Positions 1-8,439 of a stretch of 24,121 nt of DNA are shown here, piece after piece. This stretch comes from CAYOZL01 sp964408435. GTDB taxonomy: Bacteria; Bdellovibrionota_C; UBA2361; SZUA-149; CAYOZL01. The notes under the pieces were generated by a model. That model did not search any database, was not told the origin of the DNA, and worked only from the letters and a program-made list of their open reading frames with translations. Each line of letters begins with the position of its first letter. Within the stretch, counting starts at the first letter, position 1. Made by a program: the position numbers and the translations under genes. The stretch spans positions 1 through 24,121 of the forward strand of contig CAYOZL010000035.1 of assembly GCA_964408435.1 (NCBI GenBank), read 5' to 3'.

Positions 1-374
1 TCAATTATGCTTATTCCAGCACTGCTATTAATAATAGTTGCGGCATGAAGCTGGTCCTCATCAAAAAGATTTATTTCTTGTGAGTTCCCTCTTTTGAATT
101 CAAGTCCACACCAGTAAGAATTGTCTTTGTCTTTGAGGTAGACTTCAATAGAGTCTTCTCGAAGTATTACCGTTACGGATTTCAGGTCAAAAAGTATTTC
201 CCCAGATTCAAGCCCTGTAACTTTAATTTTCTTTTTAGACTTTTTCTGTTGAAATTTTATACTTTCTACTTCGAAAGCTACTAGTGGTTCCAGGCTACCT
301 TCTTTTCTTATTTCCCAACTAGGATTTTGAACTACCTTATCTGAAGCTTCGGGACCAGTTATCCTATTTGTCAA
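1..374 (-). CDS. Unrecognised protein, C-terminus cut by window edge
   Basis: The frame is open for 124 codons from a TTG at 374 to the window edge, which is unlikely by chance in such AT-rich DNA. The product is soluble and charged. It has a Lys-rich patch (QQKKSKKKIK, residues 42-51), then alternating hydrophobic stretches that look like a beta-rich domain, and one Cys in YWCGLEF (residues 87-93). I do not recognise the family. There is no in-frame ATG. TTG 374 directly follows an in-frame TAA and has no clear ribosome binding site. An ATG at 385 lies in another frame and stops after four codons, so the true start is uncertain and a frameshift is possible. The gene lies 103 bases downstream of fbp on the same strand with no obvious terminator between, so it may be the last gene of that operon. 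Confidence 0.55.
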   Translation of the reverse strand, partial: MTNRITGPEASDKVVQNPSWEIRKEGSLEPLVAFEVESIKFQQKKSKKKIKVTGLESGEILFDLKSVTVILREDSIEVYLKDKDNSYWCGLEFKRGNSQEINLFDEDQLHAATIINSSAGISII

Positions 375-477
375 TTATTGTGCATTCTTTTTTTAGTAAT
401 ATCTTTCTAAGATTTCTAGACTGAAGTCTGAGTGAGTAACTAAGTGTAAGAAGAAGGAAAACTTAATACCTCTAAAT

Positions 478-1455
478 TTAAGATTGTAAAGCGTATCTAA
501 TACTTTCAATCATTTCTTTATTGCCAATATAAATTGAAGACCTTTGATGAGGTTTTTTAGGAACGATATCTGTAATCTCAACACCTTTCTCGTTTATAGC
601 AACTCCGCCTGCTTCTTTTGCAATCATTGCTACAACGTCGCACTCATACATCAGCCTTAACTTACCATCAGGCCTATTCTTCTTAGGGTCTGAGTGGTTT
701 ACAATTGCGGGGTAGAAAAATATTCCACCGTTATGAAGTAATCTATGGAAATCTACAGCTAGTGCTCCAGTGTAGCGAAAATTGTATGCATCTTCGTTTT
801 TATCAATCCAGTCTTGAATTTTTTTTGAAAAAGTATGTCTATTTCCTGCGTTCCAAGACATTTCCCATGTTTTTTTATTTTCTGGGAATTTTAATTTAGT
901 TGGTCTTACATAAGTGTTGGTTTGATCTAGTAGAAATCTCCAGCAGCCAGCATTTCTAAGAGCAAAAGTTAAATCTCCTGAAGGAAGTAAAAACATTCCC
1001 GAGGCGATAAAATCTTTTCCAGCTCTAAGATGGTTGTCTTCTTTCCCGTCTAAACTCTTTTTAGCAATTCCAAACATAAAACCAACAGGTAAACTATGTT
1101 TGATATTACTAGAGCCATCTAGTGGATCGAAATAAACAAAGTATCTTCCATCAGGGTTGAGATCTATTATTTCTTCTTGTTCTTCACTTATCGCTTGAAT
1201 TACTTGGTTGCTGCCTTTTAGGTTGTGAACGACTATATTATGGGCTTGAACATCTAATGCCATAACGTCTTCGCCTTGAACGTTTGTTTTGCCAGCTTCA
1301 CCTAAATTCTGCTGCATAGCTCCATTAATATAAGCTTCTCTAATCTGCTTGGCAGCAGTTAGAATTGATTCCATTAAAATTAAAAAATTAAGAGTACGAC
1401 CATGCTTTTGTTGATGGTTGAGCAAAAAACTCATAAACGAACTTTCTAGTTCCAT
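478..1455 (-). CDS. fbp: Fructose-1,6-bisphosphatase, class I
   Basis: Hydrolyses fructose 1,6-bisphosphate to fructose 6-phosphate in the cytoplasm, the committed step of gluconeogenesis (also used in the Calvin cycle where present). Class I signatures are clear. ENVQGE-like TNVQGED is at residues 57-63, the metal-binding SEE at 90-92 and DPLDGSSNI at 110-118. Further on are RYTGALAVDFHR, the substrate-binding RPDGKLRLMYE block, and HQRSSIYIGN near the C-terminus. The length (325 aa) is normal for the family. The start codon overlaps the sufE stop by one base (TAATG), so translation is probably coupled. The N-terminus is slightly long and another Met lies at residue 8. Recognition is by motif and I see no missing catalytic residue. 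Confidence 0.95.
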   Translation of the reverse strand: MELESSFMSFLLNHQQKHGRTLNFLILMESILTAAKQIREAYINGAMQQNLGEAGKTNVQGEDVMALDVQAHNIVVHNLKGSNQVIQAISEEQEEIIDLNPDGRYFVYFDPLDGSSNIKHSLPVGFMFGIAKKSLDGKEDNHLRAGKDFIASGMFLLPSGDLTFALRNAGCWRFLLDQTNTYVRPTKLKFPENKKTWEMSWNAGNRHTFSKKIQDWIDKNEDAYNFRYTGALAVDFHRLLHNGGIFFYPAIVNHSDPKKNRPDGKLRLMYECDVVAMIAKEAGGVAINEKGVEITDIVPKKPHQRSSIYIGNKEMIESIRYALQS

Positions 1456-1895
1456 TAGGTCTCCGTTTCTGTCTTGTTAAGATTATTTTGGGCAATTGTT
1501 TTTACAACACCAAGCATACTATTCAGTCCTAAACCTTTTCCCATAGATACGCTGTTGCCAAAAACTTTTTTAACTATATCTGGGTCTGAGTTTATAATAT
1601 CGTTCAGGTTCTGATTTGAAAAGCCTTCGTCTAAAATTACAGCAAATGCTTTTGCTGAAATGCCTTGTGGGTTTGTTACTGCAAAATAAAACTTAATTGT
1701 TTGATCTGAATTTACTTTATAAAAAGCATAGGCTTCTGATTCACAAGCTGGGATTTTATGCGATTCAGGGTATGGGGCGCTTGCTATTTCATTGGGAACT
1801 TCTATGAAGCTATCTGCGTACTCTATTAATGTATCAGCTTTTAATTCCTGATTAGAGTTTAAATCTTCTAGAATTGAATCTATTTTATTTTTCAA
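1455..1895 (-). CDS. sufE: SufE family cysteine desulfuration protein
   Basis: SufE accepts persulfide sulfur from a SufS-type cysteine desulfurase and passes it to the Fe-S scaffold. The 146-aa product has the family layout: DTLIEYADSF near residues 21-30, then the KIPACESEAY loop with the acceptor cysteine at Cys51, then the ITNPQG-like VTNPQGISAKAF segment. The start is TTG at 1895, backed by a ribosome binding site (AGGA, seven bases upstream) that sits in the 14-base gap after the sulfurtransferase stop. No sufS, sufB, sufC or sufD is in this window. Sitting between a rhodanese-type sulfurtransferase and fbp is unusual and suggests SufE may work with the rhodanese in sulfur transfer (inference). 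Confidence 0.9.
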   Translation of the reverse strand: MKNKIDSILEDLNSNQELKADTLIEYADSFIEVPNEIASAPYPESHKIPACESEAYAFYKVNSDQTIKFYFAVTNPQGISAKAFAVILDEGFSNQNLNDIINSDPDIVKKVFGNSVSMGKGLGLNSMLGVVKTIAQNNLNKTETET

Positions 1896-1909
1896 ACTTA
1901 CGTCCTATT

Positions 1910-2776
1910 CTATTTTTCGATAGGGACACCAACAGCATTGCCCCATTCAGTCCAGCTACCGTCGTAGTTCCTAACCTTATCGAATCCTAATAAGTAAGTT
2001 AGAACAAACCAAGTATGAGAGCTTCTTTCACCAATTCTGCAATAAGCAATTGTTTCTTCATTCGTTTTAAGCTCTGCATTTTTTGTATAAATTTCACTTA
2101 ACTCATTAAAGTTTTTAAAAGTGCCGTCTTCGGTATTTACTGCCGTAGACCAAGGAACACTTTTTGCAGTTGGGATATGCCCACCTCTTAAAGCTCCTTC
2201 TTGTGGATAGCCTTCCATATGAAGTTTTTCACCAGTGAATTCACCAGTGCTTCTAACATCAACTAACTGAAAGCCTGATTCTAAGTGTGTTAAAACATTT
2301 TCTCTAAATGCTCTTAGAGTTTTATCGTCTCTTTCAGGCGCTTGATAGCTTGTAGTAGGGTGATTTGTAATTTCTCTAGTCAGCTCTCTTTTTTCTTGTT
2401 CCCACTTTAGCTTCCCACCGTCCATAATCTTGCAATTTTGATGAGAGAAAAGCTTAAAAATCCAAAAAGCATAACAAGACCACCAATTGCTCTTATCTCC
2501 ATAAAACACAACAGTGGTGTCCTTACTGATGCCATTTTTAGACATTAACTCTTCAAATTTTGCTTTATTGATAAAGTCCCTATTTAGTGGATCGTTTAAA
2601 TCATTAATCCAATCTATTTCTACAGCACCTGGAATATGGCCTGATTTGTAGAGTAACTGGTCTTCATTAGATTCTACTATTCTTACATTAGAATCATTAA
2701 GATTTTGTTCTACCCATTCAGTGCTAACTAATACTTCAGGCATCGAGTAATTTCTGCTATTTATATCTTCTGACAT
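1910..2776 (-). CDS. sseA: Thiosulfate/3-mercaptopyruvate sulfurtransferase (two rhodanese domains)
   Basis: Transfers sulfane sulfur from thiosulfate or 3-mercaptopyruvate to an acceptor through a cysteine persulfide. Two rhodanese domains are visible. The N-terminal non-catalytic domain (about residues 13-130) contains the YKSGHIPGAVEIDW block. The catalytic domain (about 155-285) contains LVDVRS, GHIPTAKSVPW and the active-site loop CRIGERSS, with Cys246 as the persulfide residue. A loop reading CRIGERSSHTW is typical of the thiosulfate-type (CysA-like) proteins rather than the CGSGVTA loop of mercaptopyruvate enzymes, so thiosulfate is the likelier donor. This is the first gene of the leftward run to sufE and fbp, with the promoter at 2806-2834. 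The gene symbol is by family; substrate preference is inferred. Confidence 0.88.
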   Translation of the reverse strand: MSEDINSRNYSMPEVLVSTEWVEQNLNDSNVRIVESNEDQLLYKSGHIPGAVEIDWINDLNDPLNRDFINKAKFEELMSKNGISKDTTVVFYGDKSNWWSCYAFWIFKLFSHQNCKIMDGGKLKWEQEKRELTREITNHPTTSYQAPERDDKTLRAFRENVLTHLESGFQLVDVRSTGEFTGEKLHMEGYPQEGALRGGHIPTAKSVPWSTAVNTEDGTFKNFNELSEIYTKNAELKTNEETIAYCRIGERSSHTWFVLTYLLGFDKVRNYDGSWTEWGNAVGVPIEK

Positions 2777-2805
2777 TATTATTCTATTAAATTAAATTTG
2801 AACTA

Positions 2806-2834
2806 CTTATAGAGATTTAAGAGCCCTTATTCAA
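2806..2834 (-). promoter_or_regulatory. Sigma70-type promoter for sulfurtransferase-sufE-fbp operon
   Basis: On the minus strand a TTGAAT -35 element (2834-2829) and a TATAAG -10 element (2811-2806) are separated by exactly 17 bases. Transcription would begin near 2799, giving a leader of about 23 bases before the ATG at 2776. This is the best-matching promoter I can see in the window. Confidence 0.6.
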
Positions 2835-2846
2835 GTTTTAGAAACT

Positions 2847-2872
2847 ACATACATGTTTTTAATCATATATGT
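2847..2872. repeat. Imperfect inverted repeat, possible operator
   Basis: ACATACATG (2847-2855) and CATATATGT (2864-2872) are inverted copies with one mismatch, 8 bases apart. The repeat lies in the 116-base divergent region, just upstream of the leftward -35 element and about 20 bases before the rightward gene at 2893. It could bind a dimeric regulator acting on one or both genes, but palindromes also arise by chance in AT-rich DNA. Confidence 0.3.
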
Positions 2873-2892
2873 GGTGTAAATAACTATAAAGA

Positions 2893-3564
2893 TTGAAAGA
2901 TTTGCTATTAAGAAAGATTTTTTATTTAGGCTATATATTCCTTATCTACAGTAATGCGTATTCTTGCGATTTCTTTGAATTAAATTCAGGGGGATGGAAA
3001 ATTGAATGTAGTAAAAATGAGTCAGGGCAAGTAAGGAAAAATTTAGTTAAAGAAGATAGAAAAAGCCAGTGGGTTAAAGACCAGTGGAGAAGAGATCTTA
3101 TTAAAAACTTAAAAGCAAATGCCAAAAAATTAGAAAATGAATTTAAGACAGACTTGGTTTTTCCAATCTCTATTTTTATTTTGCCAGCTAATCATTTTAA
3201 CGATGCAAATGCATATTTTAATAAAGGCCGAATCTTTATTAAATCAAGTAAAGTAAATTCTAAAACTTTACTACATGAGATGATACACTTAGTATTGTAT
3301 AGGATTTCAGATAAGCAAATTCCAGAATGGTTAGATGAGGGTTTAGCAACTTATCTCACTAATGATTCTAAAGTGATTTATTCAAAAGCCGATCAAGGAA
3401 AATGTAATTTAAGTTTGGAAGAGTGTCGTAAAAAAAAGTTTTATTATAATTCACTAACTAAAGTTAAAAAAATTATACAAGATATTGGAATTAAAAAACT
3501 TGTAGAAGTGATAAAGAAGCAAGATATGAGTTTTTTCAATAAGTATCGAAAAGAGCTTTCTTAA
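2893..3564 (+). CDS. Secreted HExxH metalloprotease-like protein (gluzincin type)
   Basis: The 223-aa product begins with a hydrophobic export signal (about residues 5-24) and Cys25. There is no good lipobox, so it is probably periplasmic rather than a lipoprotein. A zinc-peptidase core is visible: HEMIH at residues 128-132 gives two His ligands and the catalytic Glu, and WLDEGLATYL at 146-155 gives the third ligand, Glu149. This spacing is that of gluzincins of the peptidase MA-like group. The start is a TTG at 2893; a second in-frame TTG at 2902 is equally possible, and neither has a strong ribosome binding site. The stop overlaps the AsmA-like start (TAATG), so the two are probably co-translated and may act on the same envelope process. 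The substrate is unknown. Confidence 0.75.
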   Translation: MKDLLLRKIFYLGYIFLIYSNAYSCDFFELNSGGWKIECSKNESGQVRKNLVKEDRKSQWVKDQWRRDLIKNLKANAKKLENEFKTDLVFPISIFILPANHFNDANAYFNKGRIFIKSSKVNSKTLLHEMIHLVLYRISDKQIPEWLDEGLATYLTNDSKVIYSKADQGKCNLSLEECRKKKFYYNSLTKVKKIIQDIGIKKLVEVIKKQDMSFFNKYRKELS

Positions 3565-6317
3565 TGAAGTATAAAAAATTTATAAAGTATTTTTTATGTG
3601 TTTTTTTGATATTTCTATTGCTTTTGTTCTTTGTTGGTAATGCAATATTAGATAAGTACAATGGTCAAATAGAAGGATATCTAAGTGAGCAAATAGGAAA
3701 AGATATTAAAGTAGATAGTGTTAGCTTTAATACATACCCTTTTTTTTCTTTGAAATTTGAAAATTTAAATTTTGATAACGGTAGGGTTAGAATTCCTAGA
3801 TCAATAATCTATCTCTCTCCATTAAATATGAAATTATGGAGAGCAAATTTTTATAAACCGCAAATTACTCTTAAGAAAGAAAAAGATAAAGAATTAGAAA
3901 ATAAATTTGAATATAGTAAAGATAGCTATAATTACGATACCTATGAATCTTTAGTTAATTTTGTACCAAGATTTAATTTTTTCAATTTTTCATTTGATAA
4001 TTTACTAGGTGATTTAAGCTTAGATTATTTTTCGTCTTTTAAGAAATTAGTAGTTAAAGATGCTCGAATTGTAGAACTTGATGAGAAAGGACAAGGCTAT
4101 ACTTTAGATAGTATAAATTTAGTTCTTAAAAAAAATAAAAAAAGTTTATATTTGGATTTAGACGGAGATGTACAGGAAATTTTAGAACAAAAGAAAAATT
4201 TAAAAAAGAAAGATTTAAAGAAAAAAAGTTCAAAAGGTAAATTAAGAACAAAGTTATATTTAGATGTTAAAGAGGTTAAAGTTAAGAATTTAGTAGGTGA
4301 TACTTATCCTGCAGTTACAAAACAACCTCTTACAAAGCTAGTCTTAAGAGGAGAGGGAAGTTTTAACAATGAGAGTAAAAATTATAAAATCTCTAATTTA
4401 AATATGAGTTCTTTGTTTAGTGAGAATGGAGATATTCTTACTTACTTAGGTTCAAATGCTAAACTAGCTTTTAATAAATTTAAAGATATTGAGGGATCCT
4501 TGTTTCCTTTTTACTCTAAGAAATATCCATCATTATTAATCGATATCAAAACTAATTCAGAATCAAGTAACGCTTTAAAAGATAGCGATATTGAGGGGAT
4601 CGAAGTTGATGGAAGTATTGTTGAATTTAGACCAGATCTAAAAATTTGGGATACTAAAATAAAATTAAATAAAAACGTAGCTCTAGATATAGGAGCAATA
4701 GATTCTATTTCTAACTCTAGTTATCAAATCAATAGTGCAAAGCTTAGCATACCAAACTGTGAAGCTAATATAGAAGCAAAGCTAGATTTAAAAAATGAAA
4801 AGTATTTTCTAGAATTAGGTACAAATTATATCAATTTTAAAGATGTTAATCGTATTACTAATAAGTATGGAGTTAAGCTTCCAAACTTAGAGCTAGTTGG
4901 TGCTATTAAAGCGGAGTTTAATAAATCCAAGAAAAAGCTTGAATCTAAAAACTTAATTTTAAAGAATTTTGATGCATATGATATTCAATCTTCTTTTTTG
5001 GAGTTTGAAGATTTAAATCTAGAGCTAGACAGTAATTTTAACATATTAAATTTGAAATCTAATCTTAAGGTAGAAGAACTAAAAGCAGCAGTTGAACCAA
5101 GAGATAAGTATGGGGTGGGTTTACTGAAGGGTTTTATAGATCTTAAAAGCAAAAATTCTAATATAGAAGCTAGTGGTGATTTAAGTATAAGTGATTTTTC
5201 ATTTAATGATTCTTTTGTTGATATCCGTAACATGAATGCCCAGGCTAAAGATTTAAAATCTACTTATTCTGTGAAAAATGGTTTAAGCATTAATTTAAAT
5301 CTTTTTGGTGAACAGATCTATTTGAATGTTCCAGATTATGAACTGAAATCAATAGAGTCTTTAAATGGCCCTGTAACTCTTGAAATTGACACTGAGGGGA
5401 AATACAGAGTTTATGGAGTAGGTAGTGGGCAAAATGCTTTAATGCGGTATTTGGATAAGGATTTCAATGTAAATGGCTTAATCAGCTTCGATGTATCAAA
5501 AAAGTTAAAAACTTTTAGTTCTGATAGTCTTACAGGGGAACTAAATACTAAGAATTACAATATTCAAGATGTAAACTTTGAAATAACAAAAGATTTTTAC
5601 AATTTAAAACAAGCTAATTTAAGTATTTTCTCTGGTCAAGGTAATCTGAGAGGAAAATGGGGCAGAAAAATTGAACCCTTTGAGTTAGAACTAAAACTAA
5701 ACCATCTTTCTTTAAATGAATTTGACCAAATCTTATCTAAGAAAAAAGATCTTTCTGGAAGTATTGAAGTCCTAAATATTCAATTAGAAGGCAATAAATC
5801 TGATCCAAAAAGTTTCAATGGAAATGGTAGTATTAAATTTAAAAAAGGAACACTAAAAAGTCTTGAACTTGATACAATACTTAGTAATCCATCAAAGCAA
5901 CAAGTAGTACTCGAGGACGATCCAGGCACTTATGTAGAAAGTTTAGAGTTTGAATCATTAATAAATCAAGGAGTTTTGCAAACAGACGATTTAATTTTAG
6001 CAGGAGAATTTTATACTTTTAAAGGTAAAGGCATGTATTCACTAGAGCAGGGTTTTGATGTAAAAGGCTCTGCTGTGTATTTGGAAAAAACATTGTCAGA
6101 GTTAGGAGGTCCAATTAAATTTTTAAGAAAGTTAATTGGTAGTATAGGAAAAGTAGAAATTCCTGTTAAGATTAAAGGCAAAGCGCAAGACCCAGAAGTT
6201 GAAGCGGATTTAGCCAATATTTTACGAGTCTTGTCTCCTGGTAGAGCTGTGGAAAACATAGGTAAGGGAGTAGAAGAGATGTTTGATGGGATTAAGGACG
6301 CAGTCAGTGGAAAATAG
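3564..6317 (+). CDS. AsmA-like inner-membrane-anchored envelope protein
   Basis: A 917-aa protein with one N-terminal membrane helix (about residues 7-27), and the rest predicted in the periplasm as repeated amphipathic beta strands. After the anchor, the segment DKYNGQIEGYLSEQIGKDI followed by the VDSVSFNTYPFFSLKFENL strand is typical of AsmA N-termini. The C-terminal part (about 735-880), with LSGSIEVLNIQLEG, GSIKFKKGTLK and a late Gly-rich FKGKGMYSLEQG stretch, matches the AsmA-like C-terminal region. Large AsmA/TamB-type proteins are thought to form hydrophobic grooves that carry phospholipids toward the outer membrane. A Lys-rich linker (KKNLKKKDLKKKSSKGK, near residues 211-227) interrupts the domain. 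Translation is coupled to the protease upstream, and the next gene starts inside its last codons. Confidence 0.78.
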   Translation: MKYKKFIKYFLCVFLIFLLLLFFVGNAILDKYNGQIEGYLSEQIGKDIKVDSVSFNTYPFFSLKFENLNFDNGRVRIPRSIIYLSPLNMKLWRANFYKPQITLKKEKDKELENKFEYSKDSYNYDTYESLVNFVPRFNFFNFSFDNLLGDLSLDYFSSFKKLVVKDARIVELDEKGQGYTLDSINLVLKKNKKSLYLDLDGDVQEILEQKKNLKKKDLKKKSSKGKLRTKLYLDVKEVKVKNLVGDTYPAVTKQPLTKLVLRGEGSFNNESKNYKISNLNMSSLFSENGDILTYLGSNAKLAFNKFKDIEGSLFPFYSKKYPSLLIDIKTNSESSNALKDSDIEGIEVDGSIVEFRPDLKIWDTKIKLNKNVALDIGAIDSISNSSYQINSAKLSIPNCEANIEAKLDLKNEKYFLELGTNYINFKDVNRITNKYGVKLPNLELVGAIKAEFNKSKKKLESKNLILKNFDAYDIQSSFLEFEDLNLELDSNFNILNLKSNLKVEELKAAVEPRDKYGVGLLKGFIDLKSKNSNIEASGDLSISDFSFNDSFVDIRNMNAQAKDLKSTYSVKNGLSINLNLFGEQIYLNVPDYELKSIESLNGPVTLEIDTEGKYRVYGVGSGQNALMRYLDKDFNVNGLISFDVSKKLKTFSSDSLTGELNTKNYNIQDVNFEITKDFYNLKQANLSIFSGQGNLRGKWGRKIEPFELELKLNHLSLNEFDQILSKKKDLSGSIEVLNIQLEGNKSDPKSFNGNGSIKFKKGTLKSLELDTILSNPSKQQVVLEDDPGTYVESLEFESLINQGVLQTDDLILAGEFYTFKGKGMYSLEQGFDVKGSAVYLEKTLSELGGPIKFLRKLIGSIGKVEIPVKIKGKAQDPEVEADLANILRVLSPGRAVENIGKGVEEMFDGIKDAVSGK

Positions 6318-7524
6318 GGAAGTAGAAAATAAGATTGCATATATTACTACTAGTTTCGAAAGTCTCTCCCATACCTTTATTAGAAGAGAAATTGAAGCTC
6401 AGAGAAAAAAAGGTATTGAGATAGACTTGTATGGGATTCGGCCTGATGGGAATATGCCAAAGTGGAAAGCTTCTTACTTATATCCAATAAATATATTTGA
6501 TTTAATTTATTCTTTTTTTAAGACATTTTTTTATAATCCCTTAGGTTTTTTTAAAGCTTTTAAAATAGCAGTATTTAATGGAGAAGATCTAAGTAAAGGT
6601 GATGGGTTAAATATAAGGAATCTATTCCAGTATTTTAAGTTTATATATCATTTTTTTATATCCACTATTCATTGCTCGAAAATAATTGATAGAGAATATA
6701 CTCATATTCATGCACATTTTCTAAATGTTCCTGCCTCTATCGCAATGTTTTGTTCAGTTATTTCTAATGTCCCTTACAGTATTACTGTTCACTCAGCTGG
6801 AGAGAAAGAAATAAAAGATATTAATGCGATTAAACAAAAATTTAATCACAGTAAATTTATTAGAATCATTTCTGAATACATTAAAAATGATATCGCAGGA
6901 TATTTTCAAAACAGAAATGAACTAGATACCAAGATGCGTATTGTTAAGTGTGGGATAGAAGTTAAAGATAAAGATAAAAAAGTTATCAAGGGCCAAATCT
7001 TAGCGATAGGAAGATTAGTTGAAAAAAAAGGTTTTTCTTACTTAGTTAATGCAGTTGATAATCTGTTGAATCAAGGAGTAAGTTGTAATCTTATAGTGGT
7101 AGGTGGGGGGCCAGAGTTTGAGAATTTAAGAGAGATTTCAAAAAATAAGAAGATTAGTTTTGTCGGAGCAAAATCTAATCATGAAGTACTTGAATATATT
7201 GCATCTTCTAATCTTGTAGTTGTGCCATCGGTAAGAGCTAAGAGCGGAGAAAAAGAAGGTATCCCAACAGTGATACTAGAATCAATGTTATTAAACACCC
7301 CTGTAATTGCAACTATGCACTCTGGAATACCTGAAGTAGTAATTGATAAGCAGACTGGTATTTTAGTTCCTGAAAAAGACATTAAAGCTTTATCGGAAAA
7401 TATTAAGCTTTTATTATCTAATGATTCACTTTGTAAGTCTCTTTGCGAAAATGCTTATAACTTTGTTAGAAAAGAATTTGATATAAATAAGACAACTAAT
7501 GAGTTAATTAAACTATGGACATAA
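6307..7524 (+). CDS. Glycosyltransferase, family 4 (GT-B fold)
   Basis: A retaining nucleotide-sugar glycosyltransferase of the GT4 group, resembling exopolysaccharide/LPS enzymes of the WcaL/AmsK kind. I place the start at GTG 6307 because AAGGA lies eight bases upstream; ATG 6286 would add seven residues. In the 405-aa form the acceptor domain starts with KIAYITTSFESLSHTFIRRE. The donor domain includes IGRLVEKKGF, VVGGGPE and the ExxxxxxxE motif EGIPTVILE at 317-325, the usual donor-sugar-phosphate binding site. It has no membrane anchor. It overlaps the AsmA-like gene by 11 bases and the next glycosyltransferase by 10 bases. The sugar and acceptor cannot be read from the sequence. Confidence 0.88.
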   Translation: MENREVENKIAYITTSFESLSHTFIRREIEAQRKKGIEIDLYGIRPDGNMPKWKASYLYPINIFDLIYSFFKTFFYNPLGFFKAFKIAVFNGEDLSKGDGLNIRNLFQYFKFIYHFFISTIHCSKIIDREYTHIHAHFLNVPASIAMFCSVISNVPYSITVHSAGEKEIKDINAIKQKFNHSKFIRIISEYIKNDIAGYFQNRNELDTKMRIVKCGIEVKDKDKKVIKGQILAIGRLVEKKGFSYLVNAVDNLLNQGVSCNLIVVGGGPEFENLREISKNKKISFVGAKSNHEVLEYIASSNLVVVPSVRAKSGEKEGIPTVILESMLLNTPVIATMHSGIPEVVIDKQTGILVPEKDIKALSENIKLLLSNDSLCKSLCENAYNFVRKEFDINKTTNELIKLWT

Positions 7525-8417
7525 GTGTAGTTATTCCGTCTTATAAAAGTTTTTTGATAATAGAAAAAGTTTTAAAGGCAGTCTGTAGTCAAAAAACAGA
7601 TTTGGAATATGAAATAATATTGATTGACTCAAGTCCAGATGATCAAATTGATAAGGTAGTTGAAAAATTTAAAGCTGTTAAATTTACCAAACTTTCAATT
7701 AAAACTTCTGCCTCTAAAGCAAGAAATCTTGGATTTGAAAAAAGCACTGGAAAATTAATTTTATTCTTAGATTCCGATGTAAGTTTAGACCCTTATGCTT
7801 TAGAATTAGCTTGGAAGAAGTTTAATAATAGCAGTAAGATTTTTAGTGGTAGTCTAATTTTAGATGCTTCAAGTGGTTTTTCTTTTTCCTCTTTCCTTGA
7901 GTTTAGCTTTTTCTTTAATGAGTCTTTTTATGGAAATCCTAATCTTTCTAGAAGAAACCTTCCTGCAACTATGTTGTTTGTAGACAGAGAAGTTTTCTTG
8001 AATTCAAAGCAGTTTACTGAGTGTGGAAGAATTGAAGATACTAAACTAACTGAAGAGCTAAGGCATTTAGGAAATGATTTATTTTTCCATAAGGAAATTA
8101 AAGGAGCTTTTTATCAAGAAGTTTCATTCCCTAGATTTTTATTGAAATGTTTCTATGTGGGAAATAATATTGTTTTTATTCGGTTCGGGATAGGTCTAAG
8201 TAAGATAAAAAGATTTTGTCTTTGTTTAATCTCTCCTTTTGTTTCATGCGTTAAGTTTTTAGTAATAGTATATAGAAATTTAACTTATAGGCAGGGTATA
8301 CTAGATAGATTAATCTTTATTTTTACGCTTCCAGCTATTTTTCTTGGAGCCTTAGCTTGGAATATCGGTATAGTTCAGTCTCTTTTATTTAAAAATGACT
8401 TTAGTGTTAAGCGCTAA
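7515..8417 (+). CDS. Glycosyltransferase, family 2, with C-terminal membrane helices
   Basis: An inverting GT-A fold glycosyltransferase. The 300-aa product has the GT2 N-terminal SVVIPSYKS (residues 4-12), SASKARNLGFE (65-75) and the metal-binding DxD motif LDSDV with Asp86-Ser-Asp88. Two or more hydrophobic segments toward the C-terminus (about 215-250 and 264-290) would tether it to the inner membrane. It overlaps the GT4 gene by 10 bases and is the last gene of the rightward operon. It converges on spoVR with only 22 bases between the stops. With its partner it probably builds a surface glycan, but no flippase or polymerase is nearby to say which. Confidence 0.87.
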   Translation: MDISVVIPSYKSFLIIEKVLKAVCSQKTDLEYEIILIDSSPDDQIDKVVEKFKAVKFTKLSIKTSASKARNLGFEKSTGKLILFLDSDVSLDPYALELAWKKFNNSSKIFSGSLILDASSGFSFSSFLEFSFFFNESFYGNPNLSRRNLPATMLFVDREVFLNSKQFTECGRIEDTKLTEELRHLGNDLFFHKEIKGAFYQEVSFPRFLLKCFYVGNNIVFIRFGIGLSKIKRFCLCLISPFVSCVKFLVIVYRNLTYRQGILDRLIFIFTLPAIFLGALAWNIGIVQSLLFKNDFSVKR

Positions 8418-8439
8418 GAGGAGTTTTATTTAAATTTTT

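Noticed and set aside
705..899. Rightward open frame of 64 codons opposite fbp
   Set aside because: It lies wholly inside the well-supported fbp gene on the other strand, with no ribosome binding site or recognisable product.
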